A stretch of 64,000 nucleotides of DNA from Adiantum capillus-veneris (taxonomy: Eukaryota; Streptophyta; Polypodiopsida; Polypodiales; Pteridaceae), in the NCBI GenBank assembly GCA_014529385.2, contig CM043944.1, positions 70,633,895 to 70,697,894 of the forward strand, in the 5' to 3' direction. Both the position numbers and the translations under genes were made by a program. The notes beneath the pieces were generated by a model, which saw nothing but the letters and a program-made list of their open reading frames with translations, was not told the origin of the DNA and did no database searches. Positions 1-12,074 of the stretch are shown here, piece by piece (the first letter of the stretch is position 1; each line of letters starts with the position of its first letter).

Positions 1-750
1 GATAGATATAACATTTTCCTGAATGATTTCGATTTTGATGATGCATATCATTAACTTTTTCTTGGTTTGCGTTTGCTCGAAAAGTTTCGCTCGGGGATTG
101 GAACTCCACATTCAACGAAGCAACCATATGAGCCAAAAACTACAAATGTTTGTCATGCCACCACACTTGTCCCAAAAACCATAGACACTCCTTAGGTGAT
201 TGATTGCTTTTGACAACATTATTACGAAAAATTTATCGAAGTCCAAAGCATTCCCATCCACAAAAACCACATGCCCAAGCATTTTTTCACTTTTCATTGC
301 AAAAACATACTTCAATAGATTCAGACTAAAATTCACCTCATGGCATCAGTGCAGACACATCCGTCGATGACTTGAATGCTTGTCCTTACTACCAAATACT
401 TAAAGCTCATCCAAGAACATCCTCATGAACTTTGTCAAATAAGGCCCAAAAATTTGATTCATTGCTTTTTGAAAGAAAGAGGTCAATTTGAGTGTGCAAA
501 CACACCCCCAAACTGTAATGGATGCTATTTTTTCTTGATCCTCCACTGCCATTTTGATCTGGTTATAACCACTAAACCATTGAAAAAATAATAAACTTCA
601 TTCCCTACCACATCATCCAATATGGAATCCACATACGGAATCGGGGATATAGATCCATTATTGTATCAATTGGCGCAAAAAAAAAAATCCACTCACAATA
701 ATCTGTCAACTCCTCTTTCACCTGCTTTGCCCAATGTCGATTCATGCGAT
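1..750 (-). pseudogene. Ty3/gypsy reverse transcriptase relic
   Basis: Reading the minus strand, and changing frame as needed, gives successive conserved blocks of a Ty3/gypsy reverse transcriptase. A RHWAKQVKEEL-like block lies near 690-735, then PIPYVDSILDDVVGNEVYYF near 570-645, then a block with QKAMNQIFGPYLTKFMR near 410-480 followed by the catalytic-strand remnant FLDEL (a decayed form of the usual FLDD/YVDD). LLKYVFAMKSEKMLGHVVF follows at 250-330. RT copies element RNA into cDNA in the virus-like particle. Stops and frameshifts interrupt every block, so this is a dead fragment. It continues off the left edge, where RNase H and integrase would be expected. It lies in line with the protease and gag relics at 1,235-1,665 and 2,700-3,125. 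Confidence 0.8.
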
Positions 751-1234
751 GCCGCTGCTACTGTGTTGGAATTGCGTCCCTAATTTTAGCTTGATTCTAT
801 TATGATACAACTTCACATCCAACCACTTAATATCCAAGTTGTTGTCTACTAAATCTCCTTAATATCTAACAATGTGCTCATATTGATTGGTTTTTGCCTA
901 TTGTTTCTCATCCAAATAAACCGTTTACAACACTTCTTTTGGCACCCGCCACAACATTCTTAAGATTTCTAGAATCCACCTTCTCACCAAGAATTTCAAT
1001 GTTCAAAAACTAGTCCTTTCATTGTTGAAAGATTTCTTCCGCTTTCATTATCTTTTTCTCATCCAAAAATGATAAATTCACCATTCAAAGAGGAGCAATA
1101 TCTTCATTCTGACCAAGGAACAAAGATTCCTCGACATCATCCATACCATCCAACATATTCAATGTTTTCGCAATCATATGCCACATTGCAGTATGTATTT
1201 ATGTTTGTTCCCCTTAAAAAATCAAACTTTTCTT

Positions 1235-1665
1235 CTTACCACGCCGAGATGTCATCTAATTAGTTTCCCAATTATGACTCACTTTTGGCTTGACATAGCC
1301 ATGATCTCCCAAACAAGAGATTGTAGTTTTGAGAGAAATTCATTCAGATTCACACCACAAATGACATGAAAAAAGAGATGCCAAAAACATTGATCACAAT
1401 CCCTTTCAATATTCCCAATGGATACACACACTTTTGATCTTTCATCCGCACCAGGAATGGTGTTGGCTCCTACTACATCCATCCCATTTTCTCACAAATG
1501 TGAAGGGGGCAAATGTTGACTCCTGCTCTGCCATCGATTAATATTTGGTCAGTCAATTTGTTTCTATTTCAACTGTTGTCTCTGGAATATGTGGATCTGA
1601 TGCCAAAATTGACGCTATGGGTTTCTCATTGGTGTCTACAAAGCACACTGCTGCATTAATACTTT
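1235..1665 (-). pseudogene. Ty3/gypsy aspartic protease (retropepsin) relic
   Basis: The minus-strand frame starting near 1,559 reads LTDQILIDGRAGVNICPLH, where a retropepsin normally has LIDGGAGVN or LIDSGA. About 90 codons on comes YNLLFGRSWL, matching the family's NLLLGRPWL block. Just upstream (1,600-1,665) lies FVDTNEKPIAS. Retropepsins cleave the Gag-Pol polyprotein and work as dimers through the D-[ST/G]-G triad; the third position is Arg here. Two adjacent TAG codons follow the GWM residues and further stops lie before the second block. It sits between the gag relic and the RT relic in the normal gag-PR-RT order on the minus strand. Confidence 0.75.
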
Positions 1666-1919
1666 TGAACGGACCCATCATTGCTTCATGAAATTTAGGA
1701 ATCAGCCTCAACAACTTTCTCAACGCAATTTGAATAGGTGCTTCTCACAAAATGCTCCATTTCTCATCAACTAGTCATATTATTTTTTGGCACCTATTTA
1801 TGCACTACTTTCTCCTCCACTGTTGGTGGAATATCTAGCCAGTTATTAAGTTGCTTGACTCGTAACAATAGAGTCTTGGATTCAACCAATGGTTTTTACT
1901 TGAGGATAGATTGGAGAAC

Positions 1920-2282
1920 TTATTCTTGTTCCCCAAAATTGAAATAATGTTTCATTGCTTCTTTACAATTCACTTTTTTTCCCGAATGAGTAATCAAATT
2001 TACATCGACACCTATTTGGACTAAACCAAGAATTTCAACCAGTTCCACCCTTGATACACTTGGTTGTTTGCTCGTCTTTTTTTCCGTAATTTTTCTATTA
2101 TACTCCTTGGCTTCTTCACACTTGGAACACCAATTGCCTTTCTCGATACTTGATTTGAGCATTGAATCTTCCTCCAATGGCTCTCGGCTGCAACCACGAC
2201 CCCTTCCGGCATGATAATATCCAACATTACTAGTAGCTTGAGCCATATATTTAAAGATGCTTTTGTCCCGTGGTTTTTCCAA
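1920..2282 (-). pseudogene. open frame between gag and protease relics, unrecognised
   Basis: An uninterrupted 120-codon stretch (MEKPRDKSIF...) lies between the gag-like block and the protease-like block of the same minus-strand relic. It contains an RGRGC run, a WCSKC pair and a Lys/Glu-rich centre. I do not recognise a domain. From its place it is probably the C-terminal Gag or Gag-PR linker of the degenerate Ty3/gypsy element; the two close Cys residues are too few for a CCHC knuckle. The start is uncertain because the surrounding element is broken. Confidence 0.3.
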
Positions 2283-2699
2283 TTCGGGCTTTGTGCTCTT
2301 TGAATCCGCTTATTGTAGAAGCATTCACGAGTGTTGTGTTGTCATTTGGTAGAACAACACTGTCAACCATTGATGAGACAGCCACACAAGTGAATAATGA
2401 GATCCGATAGGCTATTTGAGCTCATGAATCTTTGGATGCTAATGGGGATTTCTCTTATCTAAAGAATCAAAGGTCCATAACAAATTAATCAAAGAAGATG
2501 AAGCAAAGTGACAGTAGTTTTAGCAGTTTGGATACAGATAGTTCATTGGAGGAGTCTAGTAAGGATCGAAAGAGTTTTGGAACAAGGGAACCTTCTAAGC
2601 AAGCAAGGGAAAAGTAGTATGACGAACAAGGCAGAGACTTCAAAAGCAAGTTTTAAAAAAAGTGTGGTGTACATAGGCTAGTGTTGGAATCCAAGTTTA

Positions 2700-3125
2700 T
2701 TTGGCGACCGTGGTCTCAAGATCTAGCCTCCTCATCAAATAAAAGTCATTGAGAACGGGGAGAGAAAATTACTTTTCTTTGCAATAGTGTTTATAAATGA
2801 GCCGTCCTTTTTCTAATGAAGCCTTCTTCATTTTTCAACCACTTTGAGGATTTGTCTTTGCCACACAAAAACCGATTCAAAAATGTAATTTTCACTATAT
2901 CATAGTCCCAAAAGGCACACTCTACTAGCCTTTTTTAAAGCTTTTCCACCCAATGTGCTTTCAAAAACTATTTCCTTTAGAACTACGTCCACCACTGTCC
3001 TAGGTTAATTTACACCATATGTTTTTCCGAACTGAGGTACATGTGCATCCAGATCCTCATGAGTCTTCCCATTAATTCTCACATATCTCAATGTTGGTTG
3101 AGACATATCTCCAATGATTCCTCTA
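2700..3125 (-). pseudogene. Ty3/gypsy Gag capsid-region relic
   Basis: On the minus strand from about 3,120 one frame reads IIGDMSQPTLRYVRINGK, then THEDLDAHVPQFGKTYGVN, a TAA stop, and PRTVVDVVLKEIVFESTLG. The pattern G-K-x-H-x-D-x-x-A-H-[VL]-x-x-F, Y-G-V-N, then a hydrophobic helix ending in S-T-L-x-G-x-A-L is typical of plant Ty3/gypsy Gag. Gag builds the particle and binds RNA. The frame is lost after about 2,900. Together with 1-1,665 this makes one eroded element of at least 3.1 kb. Its 5' LTR is not recognisable. Confidence 0.65.
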
Positions 3126-3149
3126 GGTGGATGTGATGGGGTGAAAGAG

Positions 3150-4200
3150 GAAGGGGAGTTGAAAATAGACTACAACCAACTACCCTGATAGGCAAGGGAT
3201 TTGGGGAATCTTTAGGTGTCAATTGCTCCCCACGCCTCTCTGATGGGCATGACATGCTATGGAGTTGACTCTGAATTCTGTCCGTAGAGAGTTCATTGGC
3301 CCCAAAGGGAAAACATGCCTTTTGAAGGACAAGGAATCATCAACCTGACGAGAAATTGACACGTCTATGTCCACAAAAAGTAGAAAGCACATCTATAAAT
3401 TCTTCCACCGGGCCTTGTGAACATGTGCATATGCATCACTATTTTTTGTACATTGTGGTCGCAAAAGTGTACAGTGCTCAACACAGTGTAGTATAAAACT
3501 AGTTTCCCTCTTTAAAGACACATATTTACACAGAGTAAATTAAAAAAGAACAGCAATACAAAAGAAGAAGAAGATAGAGACACAAATACAATTATTGTAT
3601 TTATCAATGATCTCAAACTACGATACAACACAATACATGTGCACCCCTTCACATAGTGACTTTGCCCAAAAGGCAAGCAAACTAATCTATCTGTTCATTT
3701 CTACCATTTACGGAATACAAAACTTGTGAGCACTCCGCACTTGGACTCCCCACAATTGGACTTTGTAGTCCACACTGGGTAACACTTGATAGTATGCTAT
3801 TTAGTACCTAAAGGCTCAAACCAAGTTATTCGACAAACAAATGAGGTGGACATATTTATCATCACATTTTCGTTTTAATTTGCTCACATTCTTTTTTTTT
3901 TATATCAATTTCCACATTATGTGAGATATTTGTATTACAAAAATAAGAATTGTACGAAAAAACCCATGCAAAGAAGCCTTGCCATGGGCACTACGAGACT
4001 ATACATATTCGGTTTTACAAGGAGCTAGCAACCCATACAATCATACACATCATAAACAAAAGGATAAGTCACTTATTTTTCTTCTTCTTTACCAAGCTAG
4101 TATGGTAAGCCGCACAAACGACACCCACAAGATGGCTAAGAAGATCGAGCTTCTATCCTTGAATGTCTTCAATGAGGATGTCCTGCTTTTGAGTTTCCTC
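3150..4200. other. AT-rich spacer, no supported gene
   Basis: Many short stops in all frames. The longest plus-strand frame (3,979-4,233) has no recognisable motif. The stretch may hold the leader or LTR of the Ty3/gypsy relic to its left, but no second LTR copy is visible. Confidence 0.4.
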
Positions 4201-5390
4201 AACCACCATGACCTCAGTCGAGGGCCTTTCTAGCTTACCATGATCTATCTACTGTTAAGCAGTAGAATGGCTAGCTTCCTCAAGCACTTCATCCACTTCT
4301 CGGTCTCATATTTCCTTCTCCGATATGTTGATTGCACTCGAGTCTTGGGTTTCAATGGCAGGCTTGGCCTTATACAAGGATATAGAGAGTGAGCTCTTCT
4401 CCTCACGTTCGCTTGGTGTTAATAATTAGCTTCTTTGGTAACTTCATGCTCATCCACACCCTTGTCACATGATGTTTTGGTTGGTATGTTGGCATTCTCA
4501 ACTACCGACGTCTTGATTCCTTGATCAACTCGCTTCAATGTGGTTTTGATCACTTGACTATTGAATTCCCAATCATCGGGTAATTCCTAGCATAATGAAC
4601 AATTCTACAACATTTGTAGCATGTAGTGGAAGAAGAAGCAAACGCCAACTCTTGTCGAAACACCCCAAAGGCTCCCATGGTAAGATCCACAAATTTTTGG
4701 GATGGGTTTGTCCAAGCTCCACAGGATGCATACCTTGATATCCATTCCAGATCTCATCCGCTACAACTTCGGTAAGAAAAGCGCACAACCCAACTTCGAT
4801 GCAATGGACTGAATGTGATCATGCAGGCAGAGCAGAAGGCTTTTAAGCATGACCCATATTGGGAGAAATTGCATAATGTCTTCCTCTCGGCAGAACTGAT
4901 GACTAGGGCATTGCATACACAAAAAACAAGGCTCCCCATACCCCCCTCTTATGACAAGATCCTGAACCGCATGCATAGAAGTACACGTAGCCACATTAAA
5001 ACCCTTGTCCACTGTTGTGAAATACTATATCTTGGTTCTACTATTGAACACAACAGTCACCTAATCGCACAATCCATTTTTCCATAAAGTACAACACAAA
5101 CAACTGACTTTGCATAGCACTCCATCAAGCTCAATAATGCGGCGTCCAGATAGAATTCCACTAGCATTGCATAGCGATCACCACCCTTTCATTGGATGAA
5201 CACATTCACCCCATGAAGTAACTCCTTGAAAAGTGTGCTCTCGTTGAAAGGAGCTAGCTTCAAAGATTTCTCTGGACACCTTGCATGGAAGCAGTTGTTT
5301 GTGTTGTTGCATTTCTTTCCCTCCGATGAAAAGATATATCCAAGCTTTCTTGAAAAAAAGGAACGCTTATTTTGGTAACAGTCCAAATGA
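4200..5390 (-). pseudogene. DUF4283-like / CCHC zinc-knuckle protein relic
   Basis: On the minus strand, 4,815-5,010 reads GFNVATCTSMHAVQDLVI and then LPIWVMLKSL, HDHIQSIASKLGCALF. This is the W-V-x-L-x-x-L-P...I-A-S-x-[IL]-G pattern of the plant DUF4283 domain. About 90 codons later, in a shifted frame (4,565-4,620), CYKCCRIVHYARNY follows. That is a C-x2-C-x4-H-x4-C knuckle whose last Cys has become Tyr. A Lys/Glu-rich tail runs on to about 4,200. In plants this pairing occurs in ORF1-like proteins of LINEs and in Gag-like proteins. At least one frameshift separates the two domains. The LINE ORF1 at 35,224-37,129 has the same plan, so this is probably a LINE ORF1 remnant. Confidence 0.55.
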
Positions 5391-6268
5391 AAAAATGACG
5401 ATAAGTATGAAAAATAATCGCGCTGAAATTCATATAGGCTTCAAAAAATATATATTTACTACCTATATAATGCAAGGACACTCTAAACAGAAGAAAACGT
5501 TAAAGAAAAAATAAGCCAAAAAAAAAACATTTCTATCAATGTGCACTCGACCATCTCTTTATATGGACACAAAAAGTCTTTTAACTTTCCATTTTCATGG
5601 GTCTTTTCATCCCCTTTACTTATTCACTTAAGAGGTTTTGAAAGGCTTTTTCTTTTCCTGAGATTGGAGAGACCTAATCGCGCTGAAATCAAATTGACGA
5701 GCATTGAACCGACAAAGTCCATGCTCAAGAATCAAGGGAAGGGGGAGTAGATAAACGGGCAGCCAAGCCCCACCAATTTCATCTCTTCTCTCAACCATTC
5801 TTCCTAATTCATACGGAGAGCATTGTGGCTACCTACTACAAACTTAATGGAGAGAATTCTTAACCATTCAATGTTTGAAAACATATTGCTAGGCGAACCA
5901 AGTAAAAAATTGGCTATCGAGGAGAAGACCTTAAAAACAGTAAAGTAAACAACTCAGTAGGATAAAGTAACGAAGCTGATGTTAGTCCAACTAGTCTTGC
6001 TTGGAGGGCATTGCTATAGAACCTAACAGGACATACGCAGATTGACATCAAGCATCTAGCATTGAAGTAAACGAATTATAAAGCGCATTGACAAATTTTT
6101 ACAAAAGAATTGCATATATGATGACCAATTAGCTCTATAGTTGTCTGTAAACTGGTCCAATTTCATGGCATCGACAAACTTTTATAAATGAAATGCATGT
6201 GTATTTATTCTCCAAATCAAGCGTAGTCAATTTTCTCTTATTTCTCATAGAACCACACACACACACAC

Positions 6269-6304
<36 letters not shown>

Positions 6305-7292
6305 ATATGTTGTCACGGTCGGAAGGAGCAAGGAGTCTTGGCTGTCGATCACACAACTTAATGCAAAACATATTTGAGGAGGAAAATGCTATGATAAAGG
6401 TTTGACCTCGTGCTACATAACGATTATAAAAAGGAAAACGTTGGGTTACAATATATAAGATTCGCATCAACCACCTAGGAATAAAGTAAACATGTGCAGA
6501 TTGCATTGAGTATTGTAATACATAACTTGAATTGCCAAACTATGAGAAAAGAAGTGCATGTTTCTTTGATGTATAGATTCAATGATCAAGATTGAGCACG
6601 CACTAATGAGCAAAACATGAGGCTAAACTAAACTTAAGAAGCGTTTAATAAACTCCAAAAATACAAAAAGCATCAACAGACTAAAAATTGAAATGCACTA
6701 TCGATCTGGTAATCGTGTATGGTGTCGTCCAATTGTGCAAGCGAATAGACAATGTTTGAATCAAGCTACATAAAAGCAATGTGAATAGTTAAACATTTTG
6801 TTTTACAATTAGACACACAGTGAAAATGCTAAATATACAGTGAACGTCATGAAAAAGTGCCATACAAAAGTATGGTGGAGGGTTGGCACTGTGGTCTCTC
6901 CAAAAATTATAAGAAACAGAAGTCGTGCGCTGCACCGTAGCATTTATGTGTTGTGCAAGCAAATGTATAGGCATAGGAAATTGGATAAAGATAACGGACC
7001 TTGCAATGTTGTCAAACTGGAATCGTGCTTGTGCAGTCGAAACGTCCATTGTTGTGAATATATGTCCTTTCTATTAGACACAAAATAGGAGTCTAAACAA
7101 AATACAAAAGATACATGTTTTTTTTAAGCTTAAAGAGAAGCAGAGGTAACTTTATATTGTAGGTTATAAACAGTGCAAGGTTTATTGTAGTTATGATTTC
7201 TCAGTTCAAAAGCCCCACTGGAACCTAGTGAAGCACGTCACTGCCATGAGCCATCTTATAAATTGCAAAGTTTACATATCTCGATCATTAGC
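5391..7292. other. no supported gene; CA/GA microsatellite inside
   Basis: No frame shows a recognisable domain, and no long repeat partner occurs elsewhere in the window. The only clear structure is the (CA)n(GA)n tract at 6,253-6,302. Confidence 0.4.
6253..6302. repeat. (CA)n(GA)n microsatellite
   Basis: About eight CA units run directly into about sixteen AG units. The same compound CA-then-GA arrangement recurs in repeat unit Q at 7,842-7,909. Confidence 0.95.
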
Positions 7293-7842
7293 AATTGTCT
7301 CTATTGAAAACTTATCTGCTGTTGCAGAGATGACGGGTGTCAGACCTATCCAAATTAGGCGGGTGAGTGTAGTGGTTCTGAGCGCTCTGGCAGCACCTCC
7401 ACCACGCTCATCGTCTCCTTCCGACCAGCTATGGACCAAGGCTTAAAGCAATGTCACAACTACTTATGCAATGTCGCGTGCATCCGAGAAACACAATGTA
7501 CCAGAGGTGGTGGAGGCAAGGTGGGTCTTATAGACCGAGCAATAGCAAGTAGGGGGATCCCACAGACAATGGTGGCATCATTCAGTAGAATCGAGGCAGT
7601 TGGTAAGGGGATCCCACAGACGTCGGTGGCATCATTCGTCAGAATCGATTGTATCTTACATAGGACAGCTGAAGTGAGTGTGCTTCTTGTATGTCTGACA
7701 AAGGATATGTATCACATAGCTTTCATATGTTGCACTAGTTGTCGCTTGTTGGCAGCCAGACCGTGTGGAGAGCCATCAGATGGACACGGCCTTGACATAG
7801 CCCGTGCTTGGCACCGCAGGTAAGTCTCTTCTAGATCTCCTG

Positions 7843-7910
<68 letters not shown>

Positions 7911-8163
7911 CACCGACTGCTACAGTTTACAACTCAGAAACACAAAATCTACAACACACCGTTGCTGCACACTAGACTCAGGTTGTCCCAGTCTCCTCGC
8001 AGCCCATAATCGCGAGAGCTGCTCATGAAGATAGGGTTCAACTGAACTTTTGCTCCACCATGGAAGTCCGTAAGTCGCCATGACAACTCCTATGAAGATG
8101 AGAGGAGACCCTGACAAAGGGGAAAGATTGGAGTATTTCCTTTTTTCTCAACGGCAATAGGGC
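7293..8163 (+). repeat. dispersed repeat unit Q, copy 1
   Basis: Starts with TTGTCTCTATTGAAAAC and ends near TTTCTCAACGGCAATAG. Two further copies lie at 10,853-11,705 (same strand) and 11,772-12,628 (opposite strand). Inside is an imperfect two-copy tandem of about 55 bp (7,553-7,660) marked by GGGATCCCACAGAC. A longer open frame (7,431-7,823) covers that tandem but has no known domain, and its sequence is constrained only as far as the repeat copies are. I see no LTR, reverse transcriptase or obvious terminal inverted repeat. It could be a non-autonomous DNA transposon or a fragment of a larger element. Confidence 0.75.
7842..7910. repeat. (CA)n(GA)n microsatellite in unit Q
   Basis: About nine CA units followed by about 25 GA units. 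The tract lies at the same place in all three Q copies and varies in length, so it came with the unit. Confidence 0.95.
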
Positions 8164-9899
8164 TTTGTTGACTGTGAGAGGGCTATCGACCAGAGCCTGC
8201 CGCAAAGTGTGATGCATCATGGCGACGCGCTGGTGCTTTTCAATGCCGGGAGATCACAAAACGTTGACATTGGAACGTAGGCGATCACAAAACGTTGAAT
8301 TAAAATCTTAAAGGAGGGTTGAGATTGAGCTAAGTGGTTTAACTCCCTAGGCTCCTTTAGGAAAAGTGCCTGACATGGACATGGACATGGCGATCTATGA
8401 CTCACGTACTAGGTCTTGGAAAGCCGGAAAGCCTTGTTGGTGCACCACCCAGGTTAACATCGGTGGTGCAAAGGAGCTTGAGAGGACCGATCTCCGGGAA
8501 CTGACACATAAACATGGCGTTCTTTTTGCTTACAAGTTTGAGTTGGATGAATAAAGTCAGATATATGAACCCTACTCTCTATTTCAGAAGGTGAAATGGC
8601 CTACCCTCATTAGTGGTATTGGGGCAAAAGCGTTGATCACGCGTAAAAATGAAGTTAGCAACTCCACAGGTGAAGAGTCGATAACCATTCTTACTTGAAG
8701 GATTTGCCATTTTGGTGCTCATGCATCCACATGACAACCCGAGTGGGTTTACGTTGCACGGAGACCTTGCCACCTTAGGGAAGGTTTGTACGAATTCGTA
8801 AGGCTGCAAACTTTTTGTTGATTGTTTATTGCTTTTCAAGAAGCAGCTCGGTAAGCCTAGATCATCCGATTTCAGTGAAAAGCAATGGCCTGGATTGTGC
8901 CAAGCGACCTCACGAAATTTCAAGGAAGCTAAAGAGCATATTAGGCTTACCAAGTAACCATTGTCCATACTTTGAATGTCCATTTGAAAGTATTTAATAT
9001 AAGTGTTTTTACAATAGTTAATATGAGGATTCTCATTTTATACTTGTCAAGAAGAGTATCAAGCCTTTGACCATATTGTGGACCTCTATCTAAAAGCTCT
9101 TCCAATATAAGGGCTTTCGGAGATCAAACAACCGTAATTAGAGGTCTAAGAAAGACAAGTTTTTGAGAGAGGACTATTTTTAATAAATGAAGTATTAGGT
9201 GGAACTTGGCTAAGTAGGTCCATACATACAATAAAACCCTCATTATATTTGCATAGAATATCAATGTACATAGCTCTCTTTTAAAAATCTCCATTTGAGA
9301 TTGAACACTAAAGGGTCCTCCTATTTCCCAAACTCATCAAATGATGTTCACAATTGGAAGGTGTTTTAATTATCTTTTTCAAAAAGACAATAATTTCATC
9401 ATAAGGAAAGCATAAGCTGGATTGACACTTGAGTTTGAGGCATATAATTGGATGTTTGTAAGTGTTGTATGATTAGAGCGAGGTAAACTACAACAAGGAA
9501 GATCGTTGGTAAAAACATCATCAAAAGCACAGTCTTATGTTAGCAAAGAGGTAACATGGACTCTTTCATATTTAAGAAATGACATTGAAAACAGAAAATA
9601 TGTAGCATAAGAATCTGTTATGGTGCTCTGTCCGTGAAGTGGTTAGCCTCACAAAAGTATGCTCAAACGCTCACTCAAGTGCTTATTGGCATGTAGTGTC
9701 ATGTGACAAGAATTGTTCAAAAGAACAGAATGAAATAATAGCACACAAACTAGAGAAAGAGAGAGAGAGAGAGAGACATGACACAAGAGACAAAAGAACT
9801 ACTCTATCAAGCCTCGATATACTACAAGGACCAAACCAAAATTGAATTGAAACCATATCGTAGCTGAGAAGAAGCTACTAGTGTTTGGTTCGATGGTAG
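8164..9899. other. no supported gene
   Basis: Several frames of 60-134 codons exist (for example minus 8,579-8,983), but none shows a family motif. Bases 9,383-9,452 are nearly the same as the spacer of the Q palindrome (11,705-11,771), so part of this stretch belongs to the repeat mosaic. A short (GA)n tract is at 9,758-9,777. Confidence 0.4.
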
Positions 9900-10855
9900 G
9901 TAGTACCAGGAGCAGTGTCCTGACCATTTCATGAGAAACATCATTTGTGAGAGCATCAAAAGTCACTGAGAGCATCAAAAGTCACTCAAATCCCCTCTAC
10001 ACTTGGCCAAACCTTCCAATAAAACTATCCTCTGGATAATCTCAAGAGAATACCAAGTACAACAACATGAAATTTAGCACACTTTGAGGTTGTTGAAAAT
10101 TTTTAGAAGCATTACATCTAGTCTCAATCTTCACTAGCTTAGCAAAGTTGGAGCAAAAGTAGCCTTTTCAATAGCAACACAATATCCACCCCAACCGAGG
10201 TGGATGTAGTTCTAATACCATTAACGAGGGAGTGTATGTGACAAAGGGAGCCGCTAATCGACATGCCTAGCAAAATGAAGGAGAGCTAAGTTTAGAAGAG
10301 CAGCTTAGAGTTGGACCTCCTTCAAAAACTCATGCTTTGTACTTGAGATACATAGCGCTCCTGGACCCAATATTTCCCCAATGAAAGGAATGTGAGCCCA
10401 ACACACCGTTGCAAAATATTACAATACCGTGCAATTCAAACTTGAGCTTGATGGAATAACCACTAAAAGTAAATCTTGAGCTATGAACGCTCTTGGGCGT
10501 TAGTTTAGACAGCACTTGAAGAATCGATGGATTGCAAATTTGCAAACTTAAAACACGAGTATGTACCTCCGATTCTCGAAAAGTAATCTATTAGTGGTAG
10601 GTTCTGTTTCCAATTAAAGAAAGGGTGAGGGAAAGGCTTACAGTAGGTGGCGGCGAGGGCAAAATGTGCCGATCATTGGCGAGAAGGCGGGCCGGGGGGG
10701 GGGGGTCTGTGCCTTCAGAACCGCAGCAAGGGAGGATGCTGGCAGAATGGCGGTAGCGGAAGAGGCGATGTGGAGGGGAGCGCATCTTTTTCTTTCAAAT
10801 AAAATGGGTGTGCAGCAGAGCATGTGCAAGGTAGTGTGCTACTGGTTTAGATGTC
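9900..10855 (+). repeat. dispersed repeat unit P, copy 1
   Basis: Begins near AGGAGCAGTGTCCTGACCAT. It matches 12,641-13,330 block by block, including AAAGTCACTCAAATCCCCTC, the stretch CACTTGAAGAATCGATGG and the G-tract followed by TCTGTGCCTTCAGAACC. This copy has extra bases around 10,080-10,330 that copy 2 lacks. No coding domain is recognised. It runs directly into unit Q copy 2. Confidence 0.7.
10695..10707. repeat. poly-G tract in unit P copy 1
   Basis: A short G run. The matching site in copy 2 (13,139-13,174) has grown to about 35 G. Confidence 0.9.
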
Positions 10856-11409
10856 TCTGTTGAAAACGTAGTTGCTACTGAAGAGATGACGGGTGTCATA
10901 CCTATCCAAACGAGGCGGGTGAGTGTAGTGGTTCTGAGCACTCTGGCAGCACCTCCACCACGCTCATCATCTCCTTCCGACCAACTATGGACCGAGGCTT
11001 AAAGCAATGTCACAACTACTTATGCAATGTCGCGTGCATCCGAGAAACACAATGTACCAAAGGTGGTGAAGGCAAGGTGGGTCCTATCAACTGAGCAATA
11101 GCAGGTAAGGGGATCCCACAGACAATTGGTAGCATCATTCAGTAGAATCGAGGCAGCTGATAAGGGGATCCCACAAACGTCGGTGGCATCATTCGTCAGA
11201 ATCGAGTGTATCTTACATAGGACAACTGAAATGAGGGTGCTTCTTGTATGTCCGACAGAGGATATGTATCACATGGCTTTCATATGTTGCACCAGTTGTC
11301 GCTTGTTGGCAGCCAGATCATGTGGAGAGCCATCAGATGTGCACATCGTTGACGTAGTCCGTGCTTGGCACCGCTGGTAAGTCTCTTCTAGATCTCCTGC
11401 AACCTTCTC

Positions 11410-11450
<41 letters not shown>

Positions 11451-11705
11451 CACCGACTGCTATAGTTTACAACTCAAAAATACAAAAACTACAACACACC
11501 GCTGCTGCACACTAGACTCAGGTTAGACCGAGTCTCCTCGCAGCCCATAATCGAGAGAGCTGCTTCACGGTGAAGATAGGGTTCAGTTGAACTTTTTCTC
11601 CACCATGGAAGTCCGTAAGTCGCCATGACAACTCCTATGAAGATGAGAGGAGACCCAAACAAAGGGGAAAGATCTGAGTATTTTCTTTTTTCTCAACGGC
11701 AATAA
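10853..11705 (+). repeat. repeat unit Q, copy 2 (left arm of palindrome)
   Basis: Starts TGTCTCTGTTGAAAACG and is collinear with copy 1, including the double GGGATCCCACA tandem (11,110-11,215) and the GA tract (11,413-11,450). It faces copy 3 across a spacer of about 66 bp, giving an inverted repeat with arms of roughly 850 bp. Arms 2 and 3 look more alike than either does to copy 1 (for example both share GCTACTGAAGAGATGACGG), which points to a later inverted duplication. Confidence 0.8.
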
Positions 11706-11771
11706 GGCAATATTTTCATCATAAGGAAAGCATAAGTTGGATTGACACTTGAGTTTGAGGCATATAATTGG

Positions 11772-12010
11772 ATGAGAAAAAAGAAAATACTCCGATCTTT
11801 CCCCTTTGTTAGGGTCTCCTCTCATCTTCATAGGAGTTGTCATGGCGACTTACGGACTTCCATTGTGGAGCAGAAGTTCAACTGGACCCTATCTTCACGA
11901 GCAGCTCTCGCGATTATGGGCTGCGAGGAGACTCGATCAACCTGAGTCTAGCGTGCAGCAGCGGTGTGTTGTAGATTTTGCGTTTCTGAGTTGTAAACTG
12001 TAACAGTCAG

Positions 12011-12074
<64 letters not shown>

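Noticed and set aside
3979-4233. 84-codon plus-strand ORF as a small gene
   Set aside because: No motif, no clear start context, and it overlaps the tail of the minus-strand DUF4283 relic.
7431-7823. 130-codon ORF in repeat unit Q as a protein gene
   Set aside because: The corresponding frame in copies 2 and 3 is kept only in part and the internal tandem explains the peptide repeat; no domain seen.
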